Assembly: GCF_030643825.1 (NCBI RefSeq)
Contig: NZ_CP101717.1
Coordinates: forward strand, 3,369,673 to 3,433,672
DNA length: 64,000 bases
Direction: 5' to 3'
From: Salinispirillum sp. LH 10-3-1
Lineage (GTDB): Bacteria; Pseudomonadota; Gammaproteobacteria; Pseudomonadales; Natronospirillaceae
The notes beneath the pieces were generated by a model that had not been told where the DNA came from, ran no database searches, and saw only the letters and a list, made by a program, of their open reading frames with translations. The first letter of the stretch is position 1; the number at the start of each line of letters is the position of its first letter. The translations under genes were made by a program, and so were the position numbers. Shown here piece by piece: positions 6,984 through 14,456 of this stretch.

Positions 6984-9318
6984 GGCGTGCCTCCGGGGTA
7001 GCCTCTTCTGGCTCACTTACTGCGGGCACTGCAGGGCTGTGAGGTGTCAACGCCAAGCTGTGCAAAGCTTCGTCGCGCTTGAGCATGCTGTCCCACATAC
7101 GGCGGTAGCTGTTGTCACCTTCTAGCAGTTCATCGTGCGTACCGACCGCTTCAATTTCGCCGTGTTGCATCACCACGATGCGATGACAATACGACAGTGT
7201 ATTCAAACGGTGGGCGATGATGATGCCGGTCTTGTTTTCACACGCACTGTAAATGGTGTCTTTGATCTTCTCTTCGGTTTGGTTGTCTAATGCACTGGTG
7301 GCTTCGTCGAACAGCAGAATATCGCTGTTGCGCACCAAGGCACGGGCGATGGCTAAGCGTTGGCGCTGTCCACCCGATAGGTTGCCTGCGTCCTCACTCA
7401 ATGGAGTGAGGAATTTGTGCGGCATCTCATCCACAAAGGTAGCACTGCCAGAGTCTTGCAAGGCTTGCATGATGTCGTTGACATCGGAATCCAACCGCCC
7501 CAAATGCACGTTTTCCAGCACACTGGTGTTGAACAAGAAGTTGGTTTGCTGCACAGAAGAAATGCGCGAACGCAAATGCTCGGGTTTTACCAAATCAATG
7601 TCGTATCCGTTGACCTTGATCTTGCCACGCTGTGGCTTATAAAACCCCAACAAGAGGTTAGCAAGGGTCGATTTCCCGGAACCACTGCCGCCCACAATAC
7701 CGATGATTTCACCTTGCTTGATGTGCAGGTTGATGCCTTTCAGCACATAATCGTTGGCTTCCGAATGTGCATCCGTCTGTTCTTCAGTAGTGGGATAACG
7801 AAACCACACATTTTGGAACTCGATGTCGCCATTCAGGCTGATGTCGTTCTCGCTGAGCTGCAACGCTGGTGGTTCAGGCGGGGTAAGTTCACTCAATTTG
7901 CGCCGCGCGAGTTTAAAGGTTTCCCAACCGCTGGCGGTCATCACCAACGACATCAACGGGTTCACTACATTATTCGCCAGCATATTGAAAGCAATCAACT
8001 GGCCGATGGTCATTTGGCTGGCAAACACCGCTTGCGCACCAAAGAAAATCACCGCAATGGTGATCAACTGGCTTTGAAAGCTCACCAACGCTCGCACCAC
8101 GTTGCTCAAACGTGCCACGTTAAACCCGCCATACAGATTGTGCTCTAAACTGGTATTAGCGCGGTGACGGAAAAAGGACTCGTTCGCCAGTGATTTAATC
8201 GTCCGCATACCTTTTAAGGTTTCAATCAACGTGCTTTGAAAGCCCGCATCGTAGGCATAGGCTTGCATCACGCGGTTACGCAATGGCCGCAACGAAACAC
8301 CCACAGTGAACGCCATTAGCAACCCAATACCTAACACTATGAACGAGAGCTTCACGCTGTACATAAAGAGAATAGGCAGAACCACGAACAAGGAAATGAC
8401 CGACACCACGGACGACAACAACTGCCGCACGAGAAAATTCGACGCCTCATCGACTTGATCCACCAGCTTGGTTAAATCACCCACTTTACGGCGGTCGAAA
8501 TAGGGCACATCCATGGCTAACAAACGGCGAAAGACCTCTTTACCCAAGCCGTTTTGATATTTGGCGAACAGCACGCTTTCTTGATAATCGCGCGCGCACT
8601 GCAATACGCTGGTGGCGATAGCGGCTAACAATAACAATACAGCAATGACCGCTAAAGAATTGGTGGCCGAATAGGGCAGAATTTTATCGGTAAAGGTCTG
8701 GAAACCGAGCGGGGTTGCTACGCCCAATAACGCCAGCATCACCGCCAAACCGATAATGCCCAACGCATACTGTTTTTGGCGAAAGAAATGGGTATAAACA
8801 AAACGCGCGTTGGCGAGGTTAACTTTGGGGTTTGCCGTGTCTGACTCAACATCAACCACCTCCTTAGGGGGCGCACCCAAGCCAGCCGAAGAAGCTTTAG
8901 CCTCTACCCGCTCAATCACCATCAAGGTATCCAACAGACCCAAGTCGTCTTTAAGTTCTTTCCATGTACCAACAAAGGTATCCGCCACCTCATTAACACG
9001 GAAATAAGTGTTCAACGTTAAACGATCACCCTCAACGCCTGTAATAACAGCGGTATCGCCGTTCTTTGAAATGCACAGCGCTTGGGAAGAAGACGGAGAT
9101 GACGCCAATAACAGCGATAAAGGCACCTCAGCAAAAGACATATAATGCACTGCAATGCCATCAAGCTCAGCCAGTTTGGAGACAATTACTCTGGTAGCGA
9201 TATGGTTTTCAACCACAAATGATGCCGCTGTCATTTCAATACGGCCAGATGCACCCAATATATATAATATCTGGTCAATTTGAAAAACAATGCATTCTTT
9301 TATCTTTACTGGAAGCAT
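6973..9318 (-). CDS. HlyB-like ABC exporter with degenerate N-terminal peptidase-like domain
   Basis: The 781-residue product has three parts. An N-terminal domain of about 130 residues is placed where C39 peptidase domains occur, but it lacks the Gln and DCG-type cysteine motifs of active enzymes. A six-helix export domain follows from about residue 185 to 470. The nucleotide-binding domain has Walker A GGSGSGKST, signature LSGGQRQR, Walker B ILLFDEATSAL and the H-loop AHR. A proline/glutamate-rich tail of about 35 residues ends it. This matches type I exporters such as HlyB that bind their cargo without cleaving a double-glycine leader. The ATG at 9318 lies 35 bases after the small membrane protein. 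The cargo is presumably the polyglycine peptide. Confidence 0.87.
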   Translation of the reverse strand: MLPVKIKECIVFQIDQILYILGASGRIEMTAASFVVENHIATRVIVSKLAELDGIAVHYMSFAEVPLSLLLASSPSSSQALCISKNGDTAVITGVEGDRLTLNTYFRVNEVADTFVGTWKELKDDLGLLDTLMVIERVEAKASSAGLGAPPKEVVDVESDTANPKVNLANARFVYTHFFRQKQYALGIIGLAVMLALLGVATPLGFQTFTDKILPYSATNSLAVIAVLLLLAAIATSVLQCARDYQESVLFAKYQNGLGKEVFRRLLAMDVPYFDRRKVGDLTKLVDQVDEASNFLVRQLLSSVVSVISLFVVLPILFMYSVKLSFIVLGIGLLMAFTVGVSLRPLRNRVMQAYAYDAGFQSTLIETLKGMRTIKSLANESFFRHRANTSLEHNLYGGFNVARLSNVVRALVSFQSQLITIAVIFFGAQAVFASQMTIGQLIAFNMLANNVVNPLMSLVMTASGWETFKLARRKLSELTPPEPPALQLSENDISLNGDIEFQNVWFRYPTTEEQTDAHSEANDYVLKGINLHIKQGEIIGIVGGSGSGKSTLANLLLGFYKPQRGKIKVNGYDIDLVKPEHLRSRISSVQQTNFLFNTSVLENVHLGRLDSDVNDIMQALQDSGSATFVDEMPHKFLTPLSEDAGNLSGGQRQRLAIARALVRNSDILLFDEATSALDNQTEEKIKDTIYSACENKTGIIIAHRLNTLSYCHRIVVMQHGEIEAVGTHDELLEGDNSYRRMWDSMLKRDEALHSLALTPHSPAVPAVSEPEEATPEARRAV

Positions 9319-9353
9319 TATTCACCCAAAAAATTTGCTCAAAAAATTGATTT

Positions 9354-9686
9354 TCAAGTATTAAAAACTGAAGTCATGAAAACATATATCTCGAAAACAA
9401 CAATCAAGCCAATAACTGCATATGAAAGATAATAGAAATTAGATGAATATCTTTCGACAGGACTGTTGTTTTCATAGAATTCATTAGCTGATGAGGCATC
9501 ATGCAACTTAACTAAATAAGACAATAAATTAACCATGCCAATCATTAACCCAGCAGATAAAAGTGAAAATGTATTTGAAATAGGGAACAAGAAATAAATT
9601 ACAAACCATAACATATAAATAGCGGACCCAATGTAACGATAGCGCCAATGTCTATCAGAAAATGGGTCAATAATGAAGTATGACAA
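9354..9686 (-). CDS. Small membrane protein, paralogue of the one at 726-1058
   Basis: A 110-residue protein with three or four hydrophobic segments, clearly homologous over its full length to the protein at the far end of the operon (shared DPF, WRYR, SNT, LLSAG and YSS blocks). It starts at TTG 9686 with a good AAGGAG nine bases upstream. It stands immediately after the peptide gene and before the exporter, the usual place for an immunity gene in bacteriocin operons, so that is the first hypothesis. The coding region is AT-rich compared with the exporter gene. No family is recognised. Confidence 0.72.
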   Translation of the reverse strand: MSYFIIDPFSDRHWRYRYIGSAIYMLWFVIYFLFPISNTFSLLSAGLMIGMVNLLSYLVKLHDASSANEFYENNSPVERYSSNFYYLSYAVIGLIVVFEIYVFMTSVFNT

Positions 9687-9847
9687 AATAGGACACTCCT
9701 TAGTTATTAAAAACGCAGATCATCAACAGCAATCTGATCTGCGCCATGGTATCTACGTCCATGTAATATATTAATTTTCCTCAGCGTTATCTAAATTGTC
9801 ATTCATGACAACCTATCAGCGAGAACAATCCCTCTGAGGTTTTCGTA

Positions 9848-10201
9848 CTATACGGAGTCATCGTCTGGCCAATTATTTGCTCCCAGCCCGGCAACCGACG
9901 CAGCAAATCCCACTGGGCTTCTTCGAGAAGCAGCAAGCCCAATTGCTCCGGCAAGATTGCCAACCCCTTTCGCTGTAATTTTTCCTTCAGCTTTTTCAAT
10001 GCCATTAACCGCAGTCCAGCTAACCTCATCACCTAGCTGATCTCCATTCTTTGCTCTTCCTCCTCTCCTCGTAGTACTTTTACCACTCGAACCGCCACCG
10101 CCACCGCCACCGCCACCGCCACCGCCACCGCCACCGCCACCGCCAAATACGATGCTACCGAAAACGTCAACAGAATTGCTACGCTTATATACTTTAGACA
10201 T
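9848..10201 (-). CDS. Polyglycine peptide, candidate secreted and modified precursor
   Basis: The 117-residue protein has a basic start (SKVYKR), eighteen consecutive glycines at residues 20-37, a polar basic stretch (38-80), and a Gly/Ala-rich hydrophobic segment at about 79-111 that recalls the membrane-active ends of class II microcins. It ends in DDDSV. It has no cysteine. Lysines lie at 3, 6, 41, 51, 70, 74 and 78; K41 and K74 follow a glycine, the context I recall for HlyC targets in RTX toxins. AAGGAGAG sits just before the ATG. It lies between the acyltransferase genes and the exporter, so I infer it is the acylated export cargo. No known family is recognised. It could instead be a structural accessory. 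Confidence 0.7.
   Translation of the reverse strand: MSKVYKRSNSVDVFGSIVFGGGGGGGGGGGGGGGGGGSSGKSTTRRGGRAKNGDQLGDEVSWTAVNGIEKAEGKITAKGVGNLAGAIGLAASRRSPVGFAASVAGLGANNWPDDDSV
10091..10144 (-). repeat. Hexanucleotide repeat (GGCGGT)9 coding 18 glycines
   Basis: Read on the minus strand, the six-base unit GGCGGT repeats nine times without interruption inside the peptide gene. Slippage would add or remove two glycines and keep the frame, so tract length may vary between strains. The strictly alternating codons suggest expansion by replication slippage. Confidence 0.95.
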
Positions 10202-10242
10202 AATGATCTCTCCTTGAGATTGTTTTCACTACGGTTTTAAGG

Positions 10243-10288
10243 ACCCGCCCAAGGGCGGTATTCGGCGGGTGTTACAGCACCCGCTGAA
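10243..10288 (-). promoter_or_regulatory. Paired hairpins before the peptide gene, possible attenuator or processing site
   Basis: Two hairpins lie upstream of the peptide gene start. One has arms at 10261-10271 and 10278-10288 (GCGGGTG/CACCCGC with a mismatch and TTC/GAA ends). The other is CCGCCC at 10245-10250 with GGGCGG at 10253-10258. A competing 7-base pairing of 10243-10249 with 10264-10270 is also possible. There is no T-run for a simple terminator. These could set expression of the peptide relative to the acyltransferases by attenuation or by RNA processing. Confidence 0.4.
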
Positions 10289-10301
10289 TTCTTGAGGGCA
10301 G

Positions 10302-10403
10302 CTAAAAAACTACTGCGCTTACACTGGCGGTGTTAAAATTCTCCTCAAAATGCTCATCTACCTTCAGTAAACTGCGCGTTTTCGAAAAATTTTGCCTTGC
10401 CAT
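10302..10403 (-). CDS. Possible 33-residue peptide between acyltransferase and precursor genes
   Basis: An open frame from ATG 10403 codes 33 residues, basic at the start and ending SVSAVVF. The end vaguely recalls the VFGSIVF that precedes the glycine tract in the 117-residue peptide, so a decayed or truncated second precursor is conceivable. The ribosome binding site is poor (GAAGC), and an open frame of this size can be chance. It is listed because it fills an otherwise empty stretch inside the operon. Confidence 0.22.
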   Translation of the reverse strand: MARQNFSKTRSLLKVDEHFEENFNTASVSAVVF

Positions 10404-10440
10404 TGCTTCGCTCGTGATGTTTTTAGATACCCTCACTTGA

Positions 10441-10971
10441 TCAGCCCGTTGCAGCGGTTTTGTTCTCTGCTGTTGGGTTGACCAAAATCTTCTTTCCGGA
10501 TTCTTTGCCTTTCCAGTGGTAAACTTTTCGCACCGAACCGTCAAAATTGCGGCCCAAACTGAATGCTGTCTCTTTTGGGAACACATTTGTGCGAAGGTCA
10601 CTAAGGATGCTTTTCGCATGTCCCCACGGTGCGATGTAATCACCAAACATCAAATGATCTCCACTGGCCCAGTCATCGAACTCCAGAGTCCCGCCAGCAA
10701 TCATTTCGTTTTTCATTTTTTCGCTTAGCCATGCCCATGTGGCACACCCCACAGGATTGCGGTATTCGTCAAAATAGATTCTGAATTGACGATGAATCAA
10801 CGGCGGTACTAAGTCGTTATCCACAGCCCACAATGGCCACGTCTTGTGATAGTCGGCCTGGCTGCACAGCCACAACATTATGCCAAATGCCTCGTGGTAA
10901 CCAAGCTCCTCCTGGGGCGACTGTGGTTCTTTTTCAGACGCTTGGGTAACTTGTGCGTTGTTCATGTCCAT
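10441..10971 (-). CDS. HlyC-family lysine acyltransferase (second of two)
   Basis: The 176-residue product matches the toxin-activating acyltransferase family. It keeps the catalytic histidine (H42 in YHKTWP) and aspartate (D111 in GDYIAPWG), together with the ATWAWLS and DWASGD blocks seen in HlyC. These enzymes move a fatty acyl group from acyl carrier protein onto lysines of RTX toxins in the cytoplasm. There is no RTX gene here. The ATG at 10971 overlaps the preceding gene's stop (TGATG) with AAGGA seven bases upstream, so the two acyltransferases are coupled. About 35 extra residues precede the HlyC core. The target is probably the polyglycine peptide. Confidence 0.83.
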   Translation of the reverse strand: MDMNNAQVTQASEKEPQSPQEELGYHEAFGIMLWLCSQADYHKTWPLWAVDNDLVPPLIHRQFRIYFDEYRNPVGCATWAWLSEKMKNEMIAGGTLEFDDWASGDHLMFGDYIAPWGHAKSILSDLRTNVFPKETAFSLGRNFDGSVRKVYHWKGKESGKKILVNPTAENKTAATG

Positions 10972-11459
10972 CACCAAATCCTTCTCGGCTGATCAGCGGC
11001 TTCTGTGTTATTGCCCGCCAAAGCCCATGCATCAGAGAAGCCCGCGAAACGTTCCTTTAGGCTATGAAACATTGGCAAGGGGCTGGAAAAGGGGGTGATT
11101 AGGTCAACAAACCAGAGGTATTGGTTTTCTTGGTTGGAAGCATCCATGTTATTTACAGAAGAAGCATTGTTGATGACCGCTAACGACGGGGTTTGCGTTA
11201 GTTGTGCGTGCAAATTGTCGTCAGCAAGAACCCAACTGGCGAAACCCAGTGGTCGGCTTTGGGGATCAAATACAATATGGACTTGCCCTGCTTGCAAGGC
11301 TGGCAACACACGCGCGATCAGTTTTTCAATGCTTAATTGATGGTAGTCACCATGGTTGATGCACAAATCCGTGACAATACCCAAGGCTACAAACAGGTTG
11401 AGTTGTCCGTTTTGTGGTACTGGCACAGGTGCCAGTGGGCTGTTGATGTCCGTATTCAT
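10971..11459 (-). CDS. HlyC-like acyltransferase, divergent (first of two)
   Basis: A 162-residue protein with the HlyC outline: histidine H40 (in DYHQLS), a VLPALQAGQ stretch, RPLGFASW, and aspartate D119 in FVDLITPF. The WP and W-x-SGD blocks of its neighbour are replaced, so it is the more diverged copy, but both catalytic positions remain. It is the first gene of the leftward operon. The ATG at 11459 has AGGAG four bases upstream and is preferred to the opening at 11498. It may form a heterodimer with the downstream enzyme or act on a different lysine or acyl donor. An inactive partner role is also possible. Confidence 0.7.
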   Translation of the reverse strand: MNTDINSPLAPVPVPQNGQLNLFVALGIVTDLCINHGDYHQLSIEKLIARVLPALQAGQVHIVFDPQSRPLGFASWVLADDNLHAQLTQTPSLAVINNASSVNNMDASNQENQYLWFVDLITPFSSPLPMFHSLKERFAGFSDAWALAGNNTEAADQPRRIW

Positions 11460-11806
11460 GGAGCTCCTGTTTCCATTGTTCCTTTTGCCAGTGCTCAACA
11501 GCGCTTGCGGCGTTGATGCATTCCATCTGACAATTTGTTAACCGAGTTTGCCCGTCCTTGGGCAAGGGTGATTCCTTCCTATGTGTGGGCGAGCGTTACG
11601 CAGTCCTTGTATCGACAAACATCCCAGTTCGTCTAAATCCTTGTGGCTTTAGGTTCCTTCGCCACTCGCTTCAACGGGGCATAGGATGACAGCGAAACGT
11701 GTTTTACACCACAGTGAAAGGTGACGATTTAGGGGGGGTCAAATCGTCATGTTTACGGAGATTCAACGGTTTGCGGCGTCAGTTTTATGTAAAGTTTTCG
11801 GAATGC
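11460..11806. other. Intergenic region upstream of the secretion operon
   Basis: This 347-base stretch separates yejF from the first acyltransferase gene, both read leftward. It should hold the operon promoter on the minus strand. I found no convincing -35/-10 pair. The only clear structure is the palindrome at 11722-11749, described separately. No open frame with a plausible ribosome binding site is seen. Confidence 0.5.
11722..11749. promoter_or_regulatory. Nine-base perfect inverted repeat with G-run loop
   Basis: TGACGATTT (11722-11730) and AAATCGTCA (11741-11749) are perfect complements around a ten-base loop holding seven Gs. It lies 58 bases past the yejF stop and about 260 bases before the first acyltransferase gene. 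It lacks a T-run, so it is not a standard terminator. It could be a regulator site or a stabilising RNA hairpin. Confidence 0.45.
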
Positions 11807-13420
11807 TTACAAAATGGCGGCAATCAGCTTCTGCGTATAGGGGTGCTGAGGCGCGTTAAAAATCGCTTCTGTGGTACCCGTTTCCACCACTTTTCCAGCG
11901 CGCATGATCATCATGCGGTGGCTGAGGGCTTTCACCACGGCAAGGTCGTGACTGACGAACAAATACGCCAGTTGGCGTTCGCGCTGCAAGCGGCGCAGGA
12001 GTTCGATCACGTCCATTTGCACGGTGCGGTCGAGGGCGGAGGTGGGTTCGTCCAACACCAGCAGTTTGGGGTTGAGGATCAAGGCGCGGGCGATGGCGAT
12101 GCGTTGGCGTTGCCCACCTGAAAATTCGTGCGGGTAGCGGTGGCGGGTGGCGGGGTCGAGCCGTACGTCTTCCAGCGCGGCAATCACCCGGCGGTCGACT
12201 TCGTCCGCCGTCAGGCGTTCATGAATCAGCAAACCTTCGGCGATGATCTGGCCCACGGACATGCGCGGCGACAGACTGCCAAAGGGGTCTTGAAAGATGA
12301 TTTGCAGATTGCTTCGCAAGGGGCTCATTTGCTTGTGGTTCAAGCCTTGCAAATCCACCCATTCTTGGTTGTCGCTCACTAGGCGGATTTCACCGATGCT
12401 GGGCACCAGCTTCAATAACGCACGGCCCAGTGTGGTTTTTCCCGAGCCGCTTTCACCCACAATGCCCAGTGTTTCGCCCTGGCGAATCTCTAGCTCAACA
12501 TCGTCTACGGCTTTTACGTGGTCGTACACCCGCTTTAAGATGCCTTTGGTCATTGGAAACCAGACCTTCAAATGCTCGGTGCTGAGAATCACCGGCGCGC
12601 CGTCGGGAATGGGATCGGGTGCACCAGACGGCACAGCGTTGAGCAATTTGCGCGTGTAGTCGTGCTGTGGGTTGGCAAACAGCTCGGCGGTGTTACCGGT
12701 TTCCACAATACGGCCTTGCTGCATAATAGCCACGCGGTCGGCGACCTGGCGTACAATGCCGAGGTCGTGCGTGATGAACAGTACGGCCATGCCGAGTTCG
12801 CGTTGCAGTTGCTGAATGAGTTCTAACACCTGCGCCTGAATGGTGACATCAAGCGCGGTGGTGGGTTCATCGGCGATCAGCAGTTCGGGTTCGTTAATCA
12901 ATGCCATGGCGATCATCACGCGCTGGCGTTCGCCGCCGCTGAGTTCGTGCGGTAGGCTATTCAGGCGTTTTTCGGCGTCGCGCAGGCCCACCCTGTTCAG
13001 CCATTCCAGCACTTTGGGGCGCGCTTGGGCACGGGCGGTTTTCCACGCGCCGCCGTTGTGCAGCCAGAGCGCTTCGGCCAGTTGCTTTTCAATGCTGTGC
13101 AACGGGTTCAGGCTGGTCATGGGTTCTTGGAAGATCATGCTGATCTTATGGCCGCGCAAAAAACGTAGTTCCGCTTCTGGCGCGTGCAGCAGTTCTTGGC
13201 CTTGAAAGTGAATCTCGCCACTCTCGTAAAATGCGGGCGGTGTGGACAACAAGCGCACGATGCTGTGCGCGGTGACCGACTTACCCGAACCACTTTCGCC
13301 CACCAGCGCCAAGGTTTCACCGCGCTGAATGGTAAAGTCCACGCCGTGAATAACCCGCTGGCGTTCGCCACCTTGTTCAAAGGCAATGCTGAGGTTGTGG
13401 ATGGTTAAGAGGTCGGTCAT
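11807..13420 (-). CDS. yejF: Dual-ATPase subunit of peptide ABC importer, YejF
   Basis: The 537-residue protein holds two ABC ATPase domains in tandem. Walker A is GESGSGKS near residues 37 and 317, signature LSGGERQR then FSGGQRQR, Walker [13 protein letters not shown] then [13 protein letters not shown] fused DppD/DppF pair of this size is typical of YejF, which powers YejBE. In E. coli this importer brings in microcin C and oligopeptides. It is the last gene of the yejABEF operon, nine bases after yejE. Confidence 0.92.
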   Translation of the reverse strand: MTDLLTIHNLSIAFEQGGERQRVIHGVDFTIQRGETLALVGESGSGKSVTAHSIVRLLSTPPAFYESGEIHFQGQELLHAPEAELRFLRGHKISMIFQEPMTSLNPLHSIEKQLAEALWLHNGGAWKTARAQARPKVLEWLNRVGLRDAEKRLNSLPHELSGGERQRVMIAMALINEPELLIADEPTTALDVTIQAQVLELIQQLQRELGMAVLFITHDLGIVRQVADRVAIMQQGRIVETGNTAELFANPQHDYTRKLLNAVPSGAPDPIPDGAPVILSTEHLKVWFPMTKGILKRVYDHVKAVDDVELEIRQGETLGIVGESGSGKTTLGRALLKLVPSIGEIRLVSDNQEWVDLQGLNHKQMSPLRSNLQIIFQDPFGSLSPRMSVGQIIAEGLLIHERLTADEVDRRVIAALEDVRLDPATRHRYPHEFSGGQRQRIAIARALILNPKLLVLDEPTSALDRTVQMDVIELLRRLQRERQLAYLFVSHDLAVVKALSHRMMIMRAGKVVETGTTEAIFNAPQHPYTQKLIAAIL

Positions 13421-13428
13421 GGGCGTCC

Positions 13429-14451
13429 TTATCGGGTTCGGCGAGGGTCAAGGGCGTCGCGCACCGCTTCACCGATGAAGGTCAACAGAATCAACATCAC
13501 ACCCAAGGTAATAAACACCGACATCCCGATCCACGGGGCGCGAATGTTGTTTTTACCTTGGTTGATCATTTCGCCCAACGACGGCGAGCCAGGCGGCAAA
13601 CCGAAGCCTAAGAAGTCGAGGCCGCTTAAGGTGGTGACTGAACCCGAAAGAATAAAAGGCAAAAAGGTGATGGTGGCCACGGTGGCGTTGGGCAGTATGT
13701 GACGAAACACGATTCGGCGGTCGGACAAACCCATGGCCCGAGCGGCCAGTACGTATTCAAAGTTCCTTACGCGCAGGGTTTCGGCCCGCACCAAGCCCAC
13801 CAAGCCCATCCAGCCGAACAGCAATAAAATACCCATTAGAATCCAAAAGGTCGGCTGGATCATACTGGCGATGATAATAAGGATGAACAATGTCGGCAGG
13901 CTGGACCAAATTTCCAGGATTCTTTGCCCAAAGAGGTCAATCTTGCCGCCGTAAAAACCCATCATCGCACCGACGGCAATACCCACGATGGAGGTGAGTA
14001 TGGTGAGGGTGAAGCCAAACAAAATGGAGATGCGCGTGCCATACATCAAGCGGGCCAACACATCACGGCCTTGGTCGTCAGTGCCTAACCAATTTTCCGC
14101 CGAAGGTGGGGCGGGCGCAGGGCGCGGCAAGTCGTAGTTAATGGTGCGGTAGTTGTAGCGAATGATGGGCCACAGCATCCAGCCGTCGGCTTCAATTAAG
14201 TCGGCAATGAAAGGGTCGCGGTAGTCTGCCCTCACATCAAAGTCGCCACCGAACTCGAGTTCTGAATAGCTTTTAAACACTGGGAAGAACAGCTCACCCT
14301 GATAGCGCACCATAATGGGTGACTCGTTGGCGATGAAGTCCGACAGCAAACTCACACCGAACAAAATGCTGAACAACCAGAGACTGATGTAACCCCGGCG
14401 GTTGGCGCGAAAGCGACGCCAGCGTTCCTGATTGATGGGATTTATGGCCAT
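13429..14451 (-). CDS. yejE: Peptide ABC importer permease YejE
   Basis: A 340-residue inner-membrane permease of the DppC/OppC type. The N-terminal cytoplasmic segment and first helix precede a periplasmic region with the GTDDQGRDVLARL motif, followed by about five further helices and an EAA-type loop (RAMGLSDRRIVFRHILPNA). It follows yejB by five bases and precedes yejF by eight. The order and sizes match yejABEF. It pairs with YejB to form the channel. Confidence 0.92.
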   Translation of the reverse strand: MAINPINQERWRRFRANRRGYISLWLFSILFGVSLLSDFIANESPIMVRYQGELFFPVFKSYSELEFGGDFDVRADYRDPFIADLIEADGWMLWPIIRYNYRTINYDLPRPAPAPPSAENWLGTDDQGRDVLARLMYGTRISILFGFTLTILTSIVGIAVGAMMGFYGGKIDLFGQRILEIWSSLPTLFILIIIASMIQPTFWILMGILLLFGWMGLVGLVRAETLRVRNFEYVLAARAMGLSDRRIVFRHILPNATVATITFLPFILSGSVTTLSGLDFLGFGLPPGSPSLGEMINQGKNNIRAPWIGMSVFITLGVMLILLTFIGEAVRDALDPRRTR

Positions 14452-14456
14452 AAATG

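Noticed and set aside
7417..8148. Long plus-strand open frame inside the ABC exporter gene
   Set aside because: It is antisense to a well-supported gene with intact ABC motifs and shows no family features.
9799..10032. A 77-residue open frame overlapping the polyglycine peptide gene, seemingly a basic peptide
   Set aside because: It lies in another frame of the peptide's 3' half, lacks a ribosome binding site and starts inside the gene. The frame at 9848-10201 has a strong AAGGAG and a sensible composition.
10091..10144. CRISPR or minisatellite array
   Set aside because: It is a pure six-base coding repeat without spacers.
9848..10201. Microcin B17-type precursor, suggested by the glycine tract
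   Set aside because: There is no cysteine in the peptide and no McbBCD-type cyclodehydratase or dehydrogenase nearby; azole formation is not supported.
726..11459. A classical RTX toxin locus (hlyCABD)
   Set aside because: No gene with nonapeptide GGxGxDxxx repeats is present, and the only cargo-sized gene codes 117 residues.
11722..11749. Terminator of yejF
   Set aside because: The stem has no following T-run on the minus strand, so it was listed as a regulatory palindrome.
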